Positions 20,381 to 28,689 of a stretch of DNA of 64,000 nucleotides are shown in pieces; the stretch's first letter is position 1; every line of letters starts with the position of its first letter. The stretch is taken from positions 1-64,000 of the forward strand of contig NZ_JAOPWY010000138.1 of assembly GCF_025965415.1 (NCBI RefSeq), read 5' to 3'. The notes beneath the pieces are model-generated. The model worked only from the letters and a program-made list of their open reading frames with translations, did not search any database and was not told where the DNA came from. This stretch comes from Nocardioides sp. GTDB taxonomy: Bacteria > Actinomycetota > Actinomycetes > Propionibacteriales > Nocardioidaceae. The translations under genes were made by a program, and so were the position numbers.

Positions 20381-21216
20381 TCCTGCACGGTCTCCTCGTC
20401 TCGGCCCTGCTCTGCGCGGGCCTGGGTCTCGACACGCTCGGTGCGCTCGCGGCCCACCCGGCGGCGACGCGGGTCGCGCCGCTGGTTGAGCAGGGCGAGG
20501 GACGAGGCCGTGTCGAGACCGAGGCACCCCTGGCCGGGCGCACGATCGTCATCGATCCCGGCCACCAGCTCGGCAACCACAACTTCCCGGCGCAGATCAA
20601 CGCGCCGGTGCCGGCGGGCGGCTTCACCAAGCCGTGCAACACCACGGGGACCGCGACCAACGGCGGCTACCCGGAGGCGACCTTCGCGTGGCAGGTCTCG
20701 CGCCGGGTCGCCGCGCGGCTCCGCGAGCTCGGCGCGACCGTGAGCCTCACCCGGCACAGCAACCGCGAGGACCGCTGGGGCCCGTGTGTCGACGTGCGCG
20801 GGCGCGCGGGCAACCCGTCGACCGGCTCAGGACGGCGCGCCGCCGGCGCCGACCTCAAGCTCTCCATCCATGCCGACGGGTCGTACGCCGCGGGGGCGCG
20901 CGGCTTCCACGTGATTGCCCCGGCCGACCGGGCGCCGTGGACCGACGACATCGCGAGGTCCTCCATGCGGCTGGCGACGGCGGTCAGGGCCGGGCTGCAG
21001 GCGAAGCGCTTCGTCACCGCCAACTACATCGCAGGAGGCGACGGCCTCGACGTCCGCTCCGACCTCGGCACCCTCAACCTCTCCGACGTCCCGACCGTCA
21101 TGGTCGAGCTGGGCAACATGCGCAGCGCGGCCGAGGCGCGCGTGATGACCTCGCCCGCGGGGCGGGCGCGCTACGCCCGGGGGCTGGTCTCGGGCGTGCG
21201 GGCGTTCCTGCGCTGA
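20377..21216 (+). CDS. Secreted N-acetylmuramoyl-L-alanine amidase (Amidase_3)
   Basis: This 279-residue zinc amidase cleaves the lactyl-amide bond between MurNAc and the stem peptide in the cell wall. GTG 20377 overlaps galE and gives a signal peptide (LLVSALLCAGLGLDTLGALA). Zinc ligands are seen in DPGHQLG, GGYPEATF and LSIHADG, and the catalytic Glu in VMVELGNMRS. The linker between signal and catalytic domain (PLVEQGEGRGRVETE) is encoded by a REP-like sequence. Overlap with galE suggests translational coupling, though the functions differ. Confidence 0.92.
   Translation: MILHGLLVSALLCAGLGLDTLGALAAHPAATRVAPLVEQGEGRGRVETEAPLAGRTIVIDPGHQLGNHNFPAQINAPVPAGGFTKPCNTTGTATNGGYPEATFAWQVSRRVAARLRELGATVSLTRHSNREDRWGPCVDVRGRAGNPSTGSGRRAAGADLKLSIHADGSYAAGARGFHVIAPADRAPWTDDIARSSMRLATAVRAGLQAKRFVTANYIAGGDGLDVRSDLGTLNLSDVPTVMVELGNMRSAAEARVMTSPAGRARYARGLVSGVRAFLR
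20483..20520 (+). repeat. REP-like GGTTGAGC...TGTCGAGACC element inside the amidase gene
   Basis: The segment begins GGTTGAGCAGGGCGAGG and ends CGTGTCGAGACC. It resembles dispersed GGTTGAGC...GTCGAGACC repeats that I recall from Nocardioides-type genomes. It is in frame and encodes part of the linker behind the signal peptide. The identification as a repeat family is from memory; only one copy was noticed in this window. Confidence 0.45.
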
Positions 21217-21228
21217 GGCACGGCCCGC

Positions 21229-22131
21229 TCAGCGGACCTCGAGCTCCGCGAGCCCGCGCAGCACGACGCGGAGGTGGGCGACCTCGTGGGTGCGCACCAG
21301 GTGCGTGCCGCCGAGCGCGGCGATGACGGCGTAGAAGCCCTCGGCCTTGCGGAACTCGTCGCCGAACAGCTCGTAGGTGTGCGGCACGGCGTTGCAGATC
21401 GGGACCCCGAGTGGCCGCAGCCGGAAGCCCTGCGCCAGCACGCGCGACTGGTGGCGCGCGCGTGTGGGCGGGTCGACGAGGTTGCCGTAGTAGAAGCCCA
21501 TGCCCGGGTCGATGACGACCTTGTCGACGCCGAGCGACCGGGCGTGCGCGATCCTCGGCGCGAAGTGGTCGAGCAGCACCGGGATCGGGTCGGCATCTGG
21601 GGGCACGTCGGCGATGTCGCGGACGTTGGCGGTCTCGCCGAAGCACATCACCACGGCGGCGTCGTACTCCGCGGCGAGCCGGAGCATCTCGTCCTCGTGC
21701 TCGCGGCCGGTCATGTTGAGGATCCGGGCACCGGCGTCGAGGGACGCGCGGACGACGGCGGGCTCGTAGGTCTCGACGGAGACGATCGCCTCGGCAGCGA
21801 GCCCCTTGACGGCCGGGACGAGCGTCGCGATCTGATCGTCGGCGGAGACCCGGGCCGCCCTCGCGTTGCTCGACTCGGCACCGAGGTCGATGATCGCGGC
21901 GCCCTGGGCGGCCTGGATCCGACCCATCCGGACGGCGTCGGCGGGGCTGGTCGCCACGCTCTCGCGGTAGGTCGAGTCGCGCGAGAGGTTGATGCAGCCC
22001 ATGAGGGTCGCCGGTCCGTCGCCGATGGACACGGGGCCGAGCGGACCATCCAGCACGACGGGGGCGACGGGGCTGCTCCACGCGTCGCCGTGGGCGTCCT
22101 GCAGGGCCGCCAGATCCGCAAGGGTGATCAC
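21229..22131 (-). CDS. Dihydropteroate synthase-like protein (divergent FolP homologue)
   Basis: This is a 300-residue TIM-barrel protein aligned by eye to DHPS. MGCINLSRDSTYRES replaces the usual MGIxNVTPDSF, GAAIIDLGAESSNARA replaces IDIGGESTRPG, and DPGMGFYYGN replaces DPGIGFGK. The pterin-binding Asp/Asn and Lys positions are altered, so canonical DHPS activity is doubtful. It may act on another pterin or be a methyl-transferring relative. The start is GTG 22131, without a good ribosome site. It is divergent from a RibD_C reductase with 29 bp between, which suggests a shared pteridine/flavin theme. Confidence 0.75.
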   Translation of the reverse strand: MITLADLAALQDAHGDAWSSPVAPVVLDGPLGPVSIGDGPATLMGCINLSRDSTYRESVATSPADAVRMGRIQAAQGAAIIDLGAESSNARAARVSADDQIATLVPAVKGLAAEAIVSVETYEPAVVRASLDAGARILNMTGREHEDEMLRLAAEYDAAVVMCFGETANVRDIADVPPDADPIPVLLDHFAPRIAHARSLGVDKVVIDPGMGFYYGNLVDPPTRARHQSRVLAQGFRLRPLGVPICNAVPHTYELFGDEFRKAEGFYAVIAALGGTHLVRTHEVAHLRVVLRGLAELEVR

Positions 22132-22160
22132 GCCAGCCAGCGTAGGGGGGAGGATGAAGC

Positions 22161-22856
22161 GTGAGCGAACGACTCGAGCTGCGGCGCCTGGCCGACCTGT
22201 CCGACGACGAGCTGGCGCGGGCCTACGACCCGCAGGGCGAACCCTGGCTGCGGGTGAACTTCGTGAGCACCGCCGACGGTGCGGCGCAGGGCTCCGACGG
22301 GGTCAGCAAGAGCATCAACAACCCGGCCGACAAGCGGGTCTTCGACACCCTCCGCGAGCGGGCCGACTGCCTCGTGGTCGGGGCCGGGACGCTCCGCGCC
22401 GAGGGGTACGACGTCCCGCGGCTGCCGCTGGTGGTCGTGAGCCGTTCGGCACAGCTGCCGCCGACGCTGCGCGACGCACCGCGCGGCCGCGTCCTGATGG
22501 CGACGGCCGCCTCGGCCGACGGACTGGCCGAGGTGCGCGAGCAGCTCGGCGAGGAGAACGTGCTGGTGCTGGGTGAGGACGAGATCGACCTGGCGACCCT
22601 CAAGGGCGAGCTGGCGGACCGGGGCTGGGTCGACCAGCTGTGCGAGGGCGGACCGTCGCTCTTCGCCGACCTGCTCGCGGCCGGCGTCGTCGACGAGCTG
22701 TGCTGGACGATCGTGCCGCGCCTGACCGGCGGCAACGCCGTACGCATCGCCACCGGGGCCGAGGTCGACGTGCCGCTGCGCCCCGCCCTGCTGCTCGAGC
22801 AGGACGGGACGCTGCTGGGTCGCTGGCTCGTGGAGCCGGCTCAGGGGGCCGGGTAG
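22161..22856 (+). CDS. Pyrimidine reductase family protein (RibD C-terminal domain)
   Basis: This is a 231-residue stand-alone RibD_C/DHFR-like reductase. It has VNFVSTADGAAQGSDG near the N-terminus, VGAGTLRAEGY (typical xGxxTVxxD-like loop) and CEGGPSLFADLL for NADPH/substrate binding. It lacks the deaminase domain of RibD. Riboflavin pathway or cofactor F420/folate-like reduction are options. The GTG start has GGGGGAGG upstream. Its stop overlaps the end of the convergent pseudogene by 16 bp. Confidence 0.85.
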   Translation: MSERLELRRLADLSDDELARAYDPQGEPWLRVNFVSTADGAAQGSDGVSKSINNPADKRVFDTLRERADCLVVGAGTLRAEGYDVPRLPLVVVSRSAQLPPTLRDAPRGRVLMATAASADGLAEVREQLGEENVLVLGEDEIDLATLKGELADRGWVDQLCEGGPSLFADLLAAGVVDELCWTIVPRLTGGNAVRIATGAEVDVPLRPALLLEQDGTLLGRWLVEPAQGAG

Positions 22857-24547
22857 TCCACGACGTAGCTCGGCACGCCGGGCGCGGTGCTGTCGACGCG
22901 CGCTCCGGTGTCGTTGACGACGTGCTCGATGCTGCCGGCCTCGAGGTTGACCGTGAGGACGTGGTGCAGGCGTACGCCGGCCCGGTCCGGCACCTCGAAC
23001 CCGCGCGCCGTGGTGATCGACGGGTCGTTGCGGTTGAAGACGTAGACCCCGCCGCCGTAGAGCTGGTGGCGGCGGACGCGCGGACCGACGAGGTAGCCGG
23101 TCCAGCCGAGGGTGCCGTCGGGGCGGGTCCAGGCGGCCTGCGTGGGTGGGTCGTAGGGGAGCTCGTTCTGGTAGAGCACGACGTGGCCGTCCTTACCGTT
23201 CCAGATGGTGTTGTGCTGCTGGAAGTGCTCGACGAACAACCCGGTGGCGTGCACCCGCGCGCCGTTGACGACGAGGCCGACACGGCCGACGTGCGGCCCG
23301 CCGACGGGAAGTAGACGTCGTTGAGCGTGGTGCTGGGCGTCGTCGGCCGGTGGTGGTCGTGCCGCACCGAGCGTGACCCCCGCGACCACCACGCCGTCGG
23401 CGTGGTCGTCGACCACCAGCGGCACCGCGCCACCGACCGCGGTCAGGGTGGCCTGCCCCAGGCCGAGGACGACGGTGTCGTCGCGACGGATCACCAGGCT
23501 GTGATCGATGTCGTAGACCCCCGGCGTGAGCAGGAGGTTCTTGCCGCGGGCCAGCTGCGAGGCGAGGAGCCGGGCGGAGTCGGTCGAACGGGCGATGTGG
23601 AACTGCGAAAGCGGCAGGCTGCGGCCGGCAGCGGAGCCGGTGGTCCAGTCGGTGCCCCGCGAGTCGGTGCGCGCATCCGGCACCCGGACGCGCCACGCGC
23701 CGCGCGCGTCGACGTGGAGGAAGGGCTTCTCGCGGCTGACCGGGGTGGCGTCGAGCGTGGTGTGGGGCTCGGTGGGGAAGGTGGCCTCGGAGGGAGCGCC
23801 GACGGTCCCGGCGAAGACCTGGTCTACACGCCGTTGGACCAGGAGCCGACCTCGCTGTTGCGCGTGAGCCACTGCTGCTGGGAGCCGTTGACGACCGTCC
23901 CGGCACGCGAGTCGGCGAGGTAGCCGTCGCTGGCGAGCTGCGGCCCCTCGGTGCAGTAGTCCATCAGCGACAGGGTGCCGCCGCGGATGTCGACGCGGCG
24001 CAGCGAGGAGGCCTGCGAGGTCGCCCAGAAGTTCGCGGAGGCGCGGCAGCCGTCCTGGCCGGTGCCGTTGACGGCGATCGTCAGGTTGGACAGCGAGTGC
24101 CAGAAGTTGTTGAGCGCCACGCAGTAGGGCTGCGTCGGGCCGTCGGTCAGGCAGCGGTTGTAGACCTCGACCTTGCCGTTGACCACCACGTCGGAGGGGC
24201 TGGCGCCCAGGTCGGCGACCTCGGTGTAGTAGCCGACCTTGATCTGCAGCGGCTCCGCGTCCGTGCCGTAGGTGCCGGGCAGGAACAGCAGGCTCCAGCG
24301 CTGGTCGGACATCTCGGCGTCGGCCTGCTGCGGCCAGATCTCGTCGGCGCGCTGACGGATGCTCGCGACGGACATCGACGGGTCGAAGACCTCGACGCGG
24401 TCACCGAGGTCGGGCGCGGCGACGGGGGGTGGGGTGCGATGGGACCGCCGCCGCCGGGGCCGGCGGGGTGGGCGGGGTGGGCGAGAGGCCGACGACGGCC
24501 AGGACGACGGCGGTCAGCGCGGCGCGCAACGGCGTACGACGACGCAC
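22841..24547 (-). pseudogene. Broken secreted parallel-beta-helix protein (annotated adenylyl-cyclase-like in relatives)
   Basis: Two track ORFs (23824-24375 and 22841-23872) plus flanking frames form one ancestral gene. A GTG near 24547 opens a signal peptide (LRAALTAVVLAVVGLS). The frame is lost in a C-rich run near 24430. VEVFDPSMSVASIRQRADEIW continues until TAG at 23824-23826, right after NSEVGSWSNGV. The next piece starts QVFAGTVGAPSEATF in another frame. Near 23300-23390 the coding passes briefly through a third frame (STTLNDVYFP) and back. A segment after VGGPHVGRV also seems missing compared with my memory of the family. At least four frame changes are visible, so it is non-functional as read, unless sequencing errors explain it. 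Confidence 0.8.
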
Positions 24548-24593
24548 TGTGCCACCCGGGGGTGACGAGCGCCACACCCCGTCCGACAGCTGT

Positions 24594-25121
24594 CTAGCCG
24601 TCGACCGCCTCGAGCAGGGCCCGGGAGAAGGCCGGGATGTCGTCGGGGTTGCGGCTGGTGATCAGGTTGCCGTCGACGACGACCTGCTCGTCGACCCACT
24701 CGCCGCCGCTGTTGCGGATGTCGGTCTGCAGGCTCGGCCAGCTGGTGACCCGCTTGCCCCGCACGCGATCGGCCTCGATCAGCGTCCACGGGGCGTGGCA
24801 GATGGCGGCGACCGGCTTGCCCGAGTCGACGAAGTCGCGGACGAACGAGACGGCCGTCTCGTCGGTGCGCAGGGCGTCGGGGTTGGCGACGCCGCCCGGC
24901 AGGACCAGGGCGTCGTAGTCGGCGACCGCGACGTCGCTGACGCGGCGGTCGACGCGCTGGGTGGAGGACTTGTCGAGGTGCTGGAAGAGCTGGACCTCGC
25001 CCTCGTCGAGGGACACGAGCTCGGCCGTGTGGCCGGCGTCGACGGCTGCCTTCCACGGCTTGGTCAGCTCGACCTCCTCGACACCCTCGGCGGCGGTCAG
25101 GAATGCGATGCGCTTGGACAT
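24594..25121 (-). CDS. PfpI/DJ-1-family cysteine amidotransferase-like protein
   Basis: This is a 175-residue type 1 glutamine amidotransferase-like domain of the YhbO/YraA/PfpI group, linked to stress protection and glyoxal/protein repair. The nucleophile elbow AICHAPW has Cys108, and the oxyanion-side LVLPGGVANPD is present. I start at ATG 25121, which has GGTGGAG just upstream, rather than at the track's TTG. It may follow the broken beta-helix gene's transcription unit or stand alone. A palindromic repeat lies 66 bp upstream of its start. Confidence 0.9.
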   Translation of the reverse strand: MSKRIAFLTAAEGVEEVELTKPWKAAVDAGHTAELVSLDEGEVQLFQHLDKSSTQRVDRRVSDVAVADYDALVLPGGVANPDALRTDETAVSFVRDFVDSGKPVAAICHAPWTLIEADRVRGKRVTSWPSLQTDIRNSGGEWVDEQVVVDGNLITSRNPDDIPAFSRALLEAVDG

Positions 25122-25186
25122 GTCTCCACCGTCGCTCGCAGGTGGTGGCGAGGCAACACACGCAGGGGTGAGGTCTTTACCTTCTT

Positions 25187-25212
25187 GCAACCACCGGGTA
25201 CCCGGTGGTTGC
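25187..25212. repeat. 26-bp perfect palindrome, copy 1 (terminator-like)
   Basis: GCAACCACCGGG TACCCGGTGGTTGC is a perfect palindrome centred on GGTACC. It lies 52 bp after the stop of the AbiEi/DUF559 gene and could form an 11-bp stem with a tight loop as a terminator. A near-identical 22-bp copy is at 26350-26371. A box TGCAACGGTCAGGAA follows at 25229-25243, and its near copy precedes the second palindrome. Confidence 0.75.
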
Positions 25213-25264
25213 CGAGGTTCTCACCCGCTGCAACGGTCAGGAACCCGATGGAAGGGACTGGAAC

Positions 25265-26218
25265 CTACGCCCCGCGGGGGCGACGCGACTCCAGCAGCTT
25301 TCGTACGCGGCGCGCGAGGAGGTCGGGTGCCGCGAGGTCAGCCCACGTGACGCGGATGCACACCCACCCGGTGAGCTGGCAGATGAGCTCCTCACGCTGC
25401 TTCTCCCGCAGGAGGAACTCGTCGAGCGTCTCGCCCTCACGGCGGTACTTCGTGTACTTCTCCTTGCCGTCGAACTCCACGAAGACGCCGAAGTCCTCCC
25501 ACGCGAAGTCGACACGCCCCACCAGGTGTCCGTGCTCGTCGTACACCGTGACCTGGGGCGTCGGTCGTGGGAGGTGCCGGCGCCAGCAGAAGTAGTGGAA
25601 CCTCGACTCTCCGGCGGACTCGATCCTCGGATCGCAGAGCCGGAGCACGAGACCGGTCGCGAGGCTGTGGGGCCAGTAGCGAGCGCTCTTCGCCCAGTCG
25701 GCGAACTCCTGTTCCGAGGTGGCGCCTGAGTGGAGAAGTCCGTTGACGACGACGAGGCTCCGTTCGACGTCCGTGATGGTGGTGATCTCCACGCAGGTGC
25801 GGGCCGCGATGGAGACGGGAATGCCGTTGCGGACGGTGACGTCCTCGGCGGGCAGGGCCCCGCAGTGCTGGATCCAGTCGTCACGTCGGCGGCCCGCCCT
25901 TCCGTCGCGACGCGTGGTGTGGGCGACGTCGAGCGAGAGGTCCCACACGGGGGCACCCCACTCGATGGCAGCGGACACGTGCGTGGCCGTCGTGCCGGGA
26001 TGAGCGGTGAGCATCACCCCGCGCGTGAGCAGGCGGTGGCGGTCGGCCCGACTCAGGGAACGCCACGCCTCGCCGTCGACGTACTGCCCTCTGCGGATGC
26101 GCACGAGCGTGCCGTCCCGGACCAGAGCCGTGACGTGTCGGTCCGACATGCCCTCGGCGAGCAGGGTGGCCCTGCAAGACACCACCGGTAGTTCGACGAG
26201 TTCCGGAGACTTCTGCAT
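25265..26218 (-). CDS. AbiEi-type HTH / DUF559 endonuclease-like fusion protein
   Basis: This is a 317-residue protein. Residues 5-55 look like the winged-helix N-terminal domain of AbiEi-type antitoxins (RATLLAEGMSDRHVTALVRDG, then LVRIRRGQYV). Residues from about 200 carry a DUF559/Vsr-like PD-(D/E)XK fold with VDFAWEDFGVFVEFDGKEKY, the acidic residues being the likely metal ligands. No AbiEii-like toxin gene is adjacent, so calling it an antitoxin is not warranted. DNA binding or nicking is possible. I start at ATG 26218, not the upstream TTG. It is flanked on both sides by the same palindrome, which hints at a mobile or exchangeable gene. Confidence 0.75.
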   Translation of the reverse strand: MQKSPELVELPVVSCRATLLAEGMSDRHVTALVRDGTLVRIRRGQYVDGEAWRSLSRADRHRLLTRGVMLTAHPGTTATHVSAAIEWGAPVWDLSLDVAHTTRRDGRAGRRRDDWIQHCGALPAEDVTVRNGIPVSIAARTCVEITTITDVERSLVVVNGLLHSGATSEQEFADWAKSARYWPHSLATGLVLRLCDPRIESAGESRFHYFCWRRHLPRPTPQVTVYDEHGHLVGRVDFAWEDFGVFVEFDGKEKYTKYRREGETLDEFLLREKQREELICQLTGWVCIRVTWADLAAPDLLARRVRKLLESRRPRGA

Positions 26219-26349
26219 CTCGGGATGGTTGCCGGCGAGGAGAGGCCCCAACCCTGCGCATCGGGCCCTGTGGACAACGGCTGGGCGCGTCCGATCCGGC
26301 AGCCCTTTCGGCGCGCTTGTCGACCGTTGCAACGGGCAGGAAGCGCGCG

Positions 26350-26371
26350 AACCACCGGGTACCCGGTGGTT
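26350..26371. repeat. 22-bp palindrome, copy 2 (terminator-like)
   Basis: AACCACCGGGTACCCGGTGGTT is identical to the core of the repeat at 25187-25212. It lies 19 bp beyond the stop of the acyl-CoA dehydrogenase gene, again in a terminator position for a minus-strand gene. TGCAACGGGCAGGAA at 26328-26342 is the partner of the box at 25229-25243 (one mismatch). Confidence 0.75.
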
Positions 26372-26390
26372 GCGACGAGGAGAGCCCCCG

Positions 26391-27551
26391 TCAGGCGATC
26401 GCGCCGGCGTTGTCCTTGGCGAGCGAGCGCGAGATCACCATCCGCTGGATCTGGTTGGTGCCCTCGAAGATCTGCATCACCTTGGCCTCGCGCATGTAGC
26501 GCTCGACGGGGAAGTCGCGGGTGTAGCCGTAGCCGCCGAGGACCTGGACGGCGTCGGTGGTCACCTTCATGGCGTTGTCGGTCGCGACCAGCTTGGCGAC
26601 GGAGGCCTCGCGGGAGAAGGGGAGCCCGGCGTCGCGGAGGCGGGCGGCGTGCAGCATCGTGGCGCGCGCGGAGACGACGGCGGCCTCCATGTCGGCGAGC
26701 ACGAAGGCCAGGCCCTGGTGGTCGATGATCTTGGAGCCGAAGGTCTCGCGCTCACGGGCGTAGGCCACCGCAGAGTCGAGAGCCCCCTGGGCCAGCCCGA
26801 TCGCGACTGCGGCGATGCCGAGGCGCCCGGAGTCGAGACCGGCGAGCGCGATGCGCAGGCCCTCGCCCTCGGCACCAAGGCGGCGCGAGGCGTCGACGCG
26901 TACGTCGTCGAAGCGCATCGTGGCGGTCGCCGAGCCGGTGAGGCCCATCTTGCGCTCCGGCGGGTCGGCGGACAGCCCCTCGCTGGCGGCCGGCACGAGG
27001 AAGCAGGAGATCCCGTTGCGGTCGTCGGAGGTGCGGGCCATCACCTTGTAGAAGTCGGCGTGGCCGCCGTGGGTGGTCCAGGCCTTGGCGCCGTTGAGGA
27101 CGTAGGAGTCGCCGTCGCGCCGGGCCGTCGTACGCATGGCGGCGGGGTCGGAGCCGGCGTGCGGCTCGGAGAGGCAGTAGGCCCCGAGCAGGTCGCCGCT
27201 GAGCATGTCGGGCAACCACTCGGCCTTCTGCTCCTCGGTGCCGAAGTAGGCCAGACCGAAGCAGGACAGCGCGTGCACGGAGACGCCGACGCCGACCGAG
27301 GCCCACACCGAGCCGATCTCCTCCAGCACCTGGAGGTAGACCTCGTAGGGCTGGTCACCGCCGCCGAACTCCTCGGGGTAGGGGAGCGACAGCAGTCCCG
27401 CCTGGCCGAGCATGCCGAAGACCTCGCGCGGGAACGTCTCGGTGGCCTCCGCCTCCGCCGAGCGGGGGGCGAGCTCCTTGGTCGCGATCGCGCGCGTCAG
27501 CGCGAGCAGGTCGCGGGCCTCGTCGGTGGGCAGCTGGCGGCGGGCAGTCAT
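26391..27551 (-). CDS. Acyl-CoA dehydrogenase
   Basis: This 386-residue FAD enzyme carries out alpha,beta-dehydrogenation of acyl-CoA in beta-oxidation or branched-chain catabolism. Signature 1, YCLSEPHAGSDPAAMRTTA, and signature 2, QVLGGYGYTRDFPVERYMRE, are present. The catalytic Glu is in QIFEGTNQIQR. ATG 27551 gives the usual length; the track's longer N-terminus is low-complexity. The substrate cannot be specified. No electron-transfer flavoprotein or thiolase gene is adjacent. Confidence 0.93.
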   Translation of the reverse strand: MTARRQLPTDEARDLLALTRAIATKELAPRSAEAEATETFPREVFGMLGQAGLLSLPYPEEFGGGDQPYEVYLQVLEEIGSVWASVGVGVSVHALSCFGLAYFGTEEQKAEWLPDMLSGDLLGAYCLSEPHAGSDPAAMRTTARRDGDSYVLNGAKAWTTHGGHADFYKVMARTSDDRNGISCFLVPAASEGLSADPPERKMGLTGSATATMRFDDVRVDASRRLGAEGEGLRIALAGLDSGRLGIAAVAIGLAQGALDSAVAYARERETFGSKIIDHQGLAFVLADMEAAVVSARATMLHAARLRDAGLPFSREASVAKLVATDNAMKVTTDAVQVLGGYGYTRDFPVERYMREAKVMQIFEGTNQIQRMVISRSLAKDNAGAIA

Positions 27552-27601
27552 GATCCGCACGTTACCGGCGTCTGCCGTGTGCACCCCAGCCGCGGCGAGG
27601 G

Positions 27602-28675
27602 TCAGGCCGGCGGGCGCACCAGGCCCTGCTCGGCCATCACGGCCAGGGCCTCGGCCACGAGGCCGGAGGCTCCGGGGTGCTCGCCCCAGAGCGCCTGCGC
27701 CTGCGCCACCAGCTCGTCGGGGGTGCTGGGGGTCGCCAGGGCCAGCCACACCACCACGCCGAGACCGGCGAGCACGTGGACCCGGTCACCCACCATCAGC
27801 ACCAGCTCGTCGCCGTACTCCTCCGCGTCGGTCCACGGCGCGCGCGACCAGGCACCCGCCACCGGACCGACGACGGCGTCGGCGCCGAACGGGTGGTGGA
27901 GGTGCTCGACCGCCGGCTGAGGCTCTCGGTCGAGGAGCCCGACCATGTCGTCGACGCGGTCCGCGAACTCGACGTAGTCCAGCCCCCACACGCCCCCGCA
28001 CGAGTCGATCGCGGTCGCCAGCCGGTGGATCGGGTGCTCGACCTGGACGAGGGTGGAGGTCTGCTCGACCATCTCGACGATCGCGCGCGGGGTGGGGACG
28101 GGGACGAGCCCGGCGTCGCCCGCGCCCCTGCGCAGCAGCACGATCCGGTGGAGGTGCGTGCGTCCGGGGGGCCGACGCAGGTCGAGGTCGTCGGGGGAGA
28201 TCGACTGCTTGAGGCGCGGTGCCTCGAGGTCGGTGATGATCGACAGCGGCTTGGGGTGGGGGTGGACCACGAGCGCCTCGTCGATGGACACGGTCTCGTC
28301 GGAGAGGTAGCCCAGCCGAGCGGCCAGCAACGAGATCGCGGTGGTCTTCCCCGACCCGGACGGGCCGATGACTGCCAGCGCCCGCCCCTGGTCGTCGGCG
28401 ACGGCCCCCGCGTGCAGGTTGATGCGGCGACCGGCCGTGGCGTCGAGGGCCGCCAGCGTGACGAGGGACGTGATCGCGTAGTCGCGCACGACCTGCTCCT
28501 CGGACGCGATGCCCGTGAGGTCGACGACGGTGGTGGACACGCGGTCGGTGACGGCGCGGCTCCACTGGCGACGCAGACGTACGGCGTCGGCACCGGTCAC
28601 CGGGATGCCGACCGCCACCCCGAGGGCCTCGACCACGACCTCCGGCGTCGCTCCCTCGCTGCCCACGGCGACCAC
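27602..28675 (-). CDS. HPr kinase-like ATPase with C-terminal PqqD-like domain
   Basis: This is a 357-residue protein. A central HprK-type P-loop domain shows VIGPSGSGKTTAISLLAARL, then GYLSDETVSIDE, then a LSIITDLEAPRLKQ region. No HPr-binding or other PTS context is present. The last 80 residues (VHVLAGLGVVVWLALATPST, then DELVAQAQALWGEHP) resemble the neighbouring stand-alone PqqD-like protein, so this is a kinase-PqqD fusion. Related kinases phosphorylate lasso peptides or sit in EPS loci. GTG 28675 is chosen; GTG 28666 is also possible. The start lies 14 bp from the divergent VanZ gene. Confidence 0.72.
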   Translation of the reverse strand: MVAVGSEGATPEVVVEALGVAVGIPVTGADAVRLRRQWSRAVTDRVSTTVVDLTGIASEEQVVRDYAITSLVTLAALDATAGRRINLHAGAVADDQGRALAVIGPSGSGKTTAISLLAARLGYLSDETVSIDEALVVHPHPKPLSIITDLEAPRLKQSISPDDLDLRRPPGRTHLHRIVLLRRGAGDAGLVPVPTPRAIVEMVEQTSTLVQVEHPIHRLATAIDSCGGVWGLDYVEFADRVDDMVGLLDREPQPAVEHLHHPFGADAVVGPVAGAWSRAPWTDAEEYGDELVLMVGDRVHVLAGLGVVVWLALATPSTPDELVAQAQALWGEHPGASGLVAEALAVMAEQGLVRPPA

Positions 28676-28689
28676 TCTAGGGTGGGATC

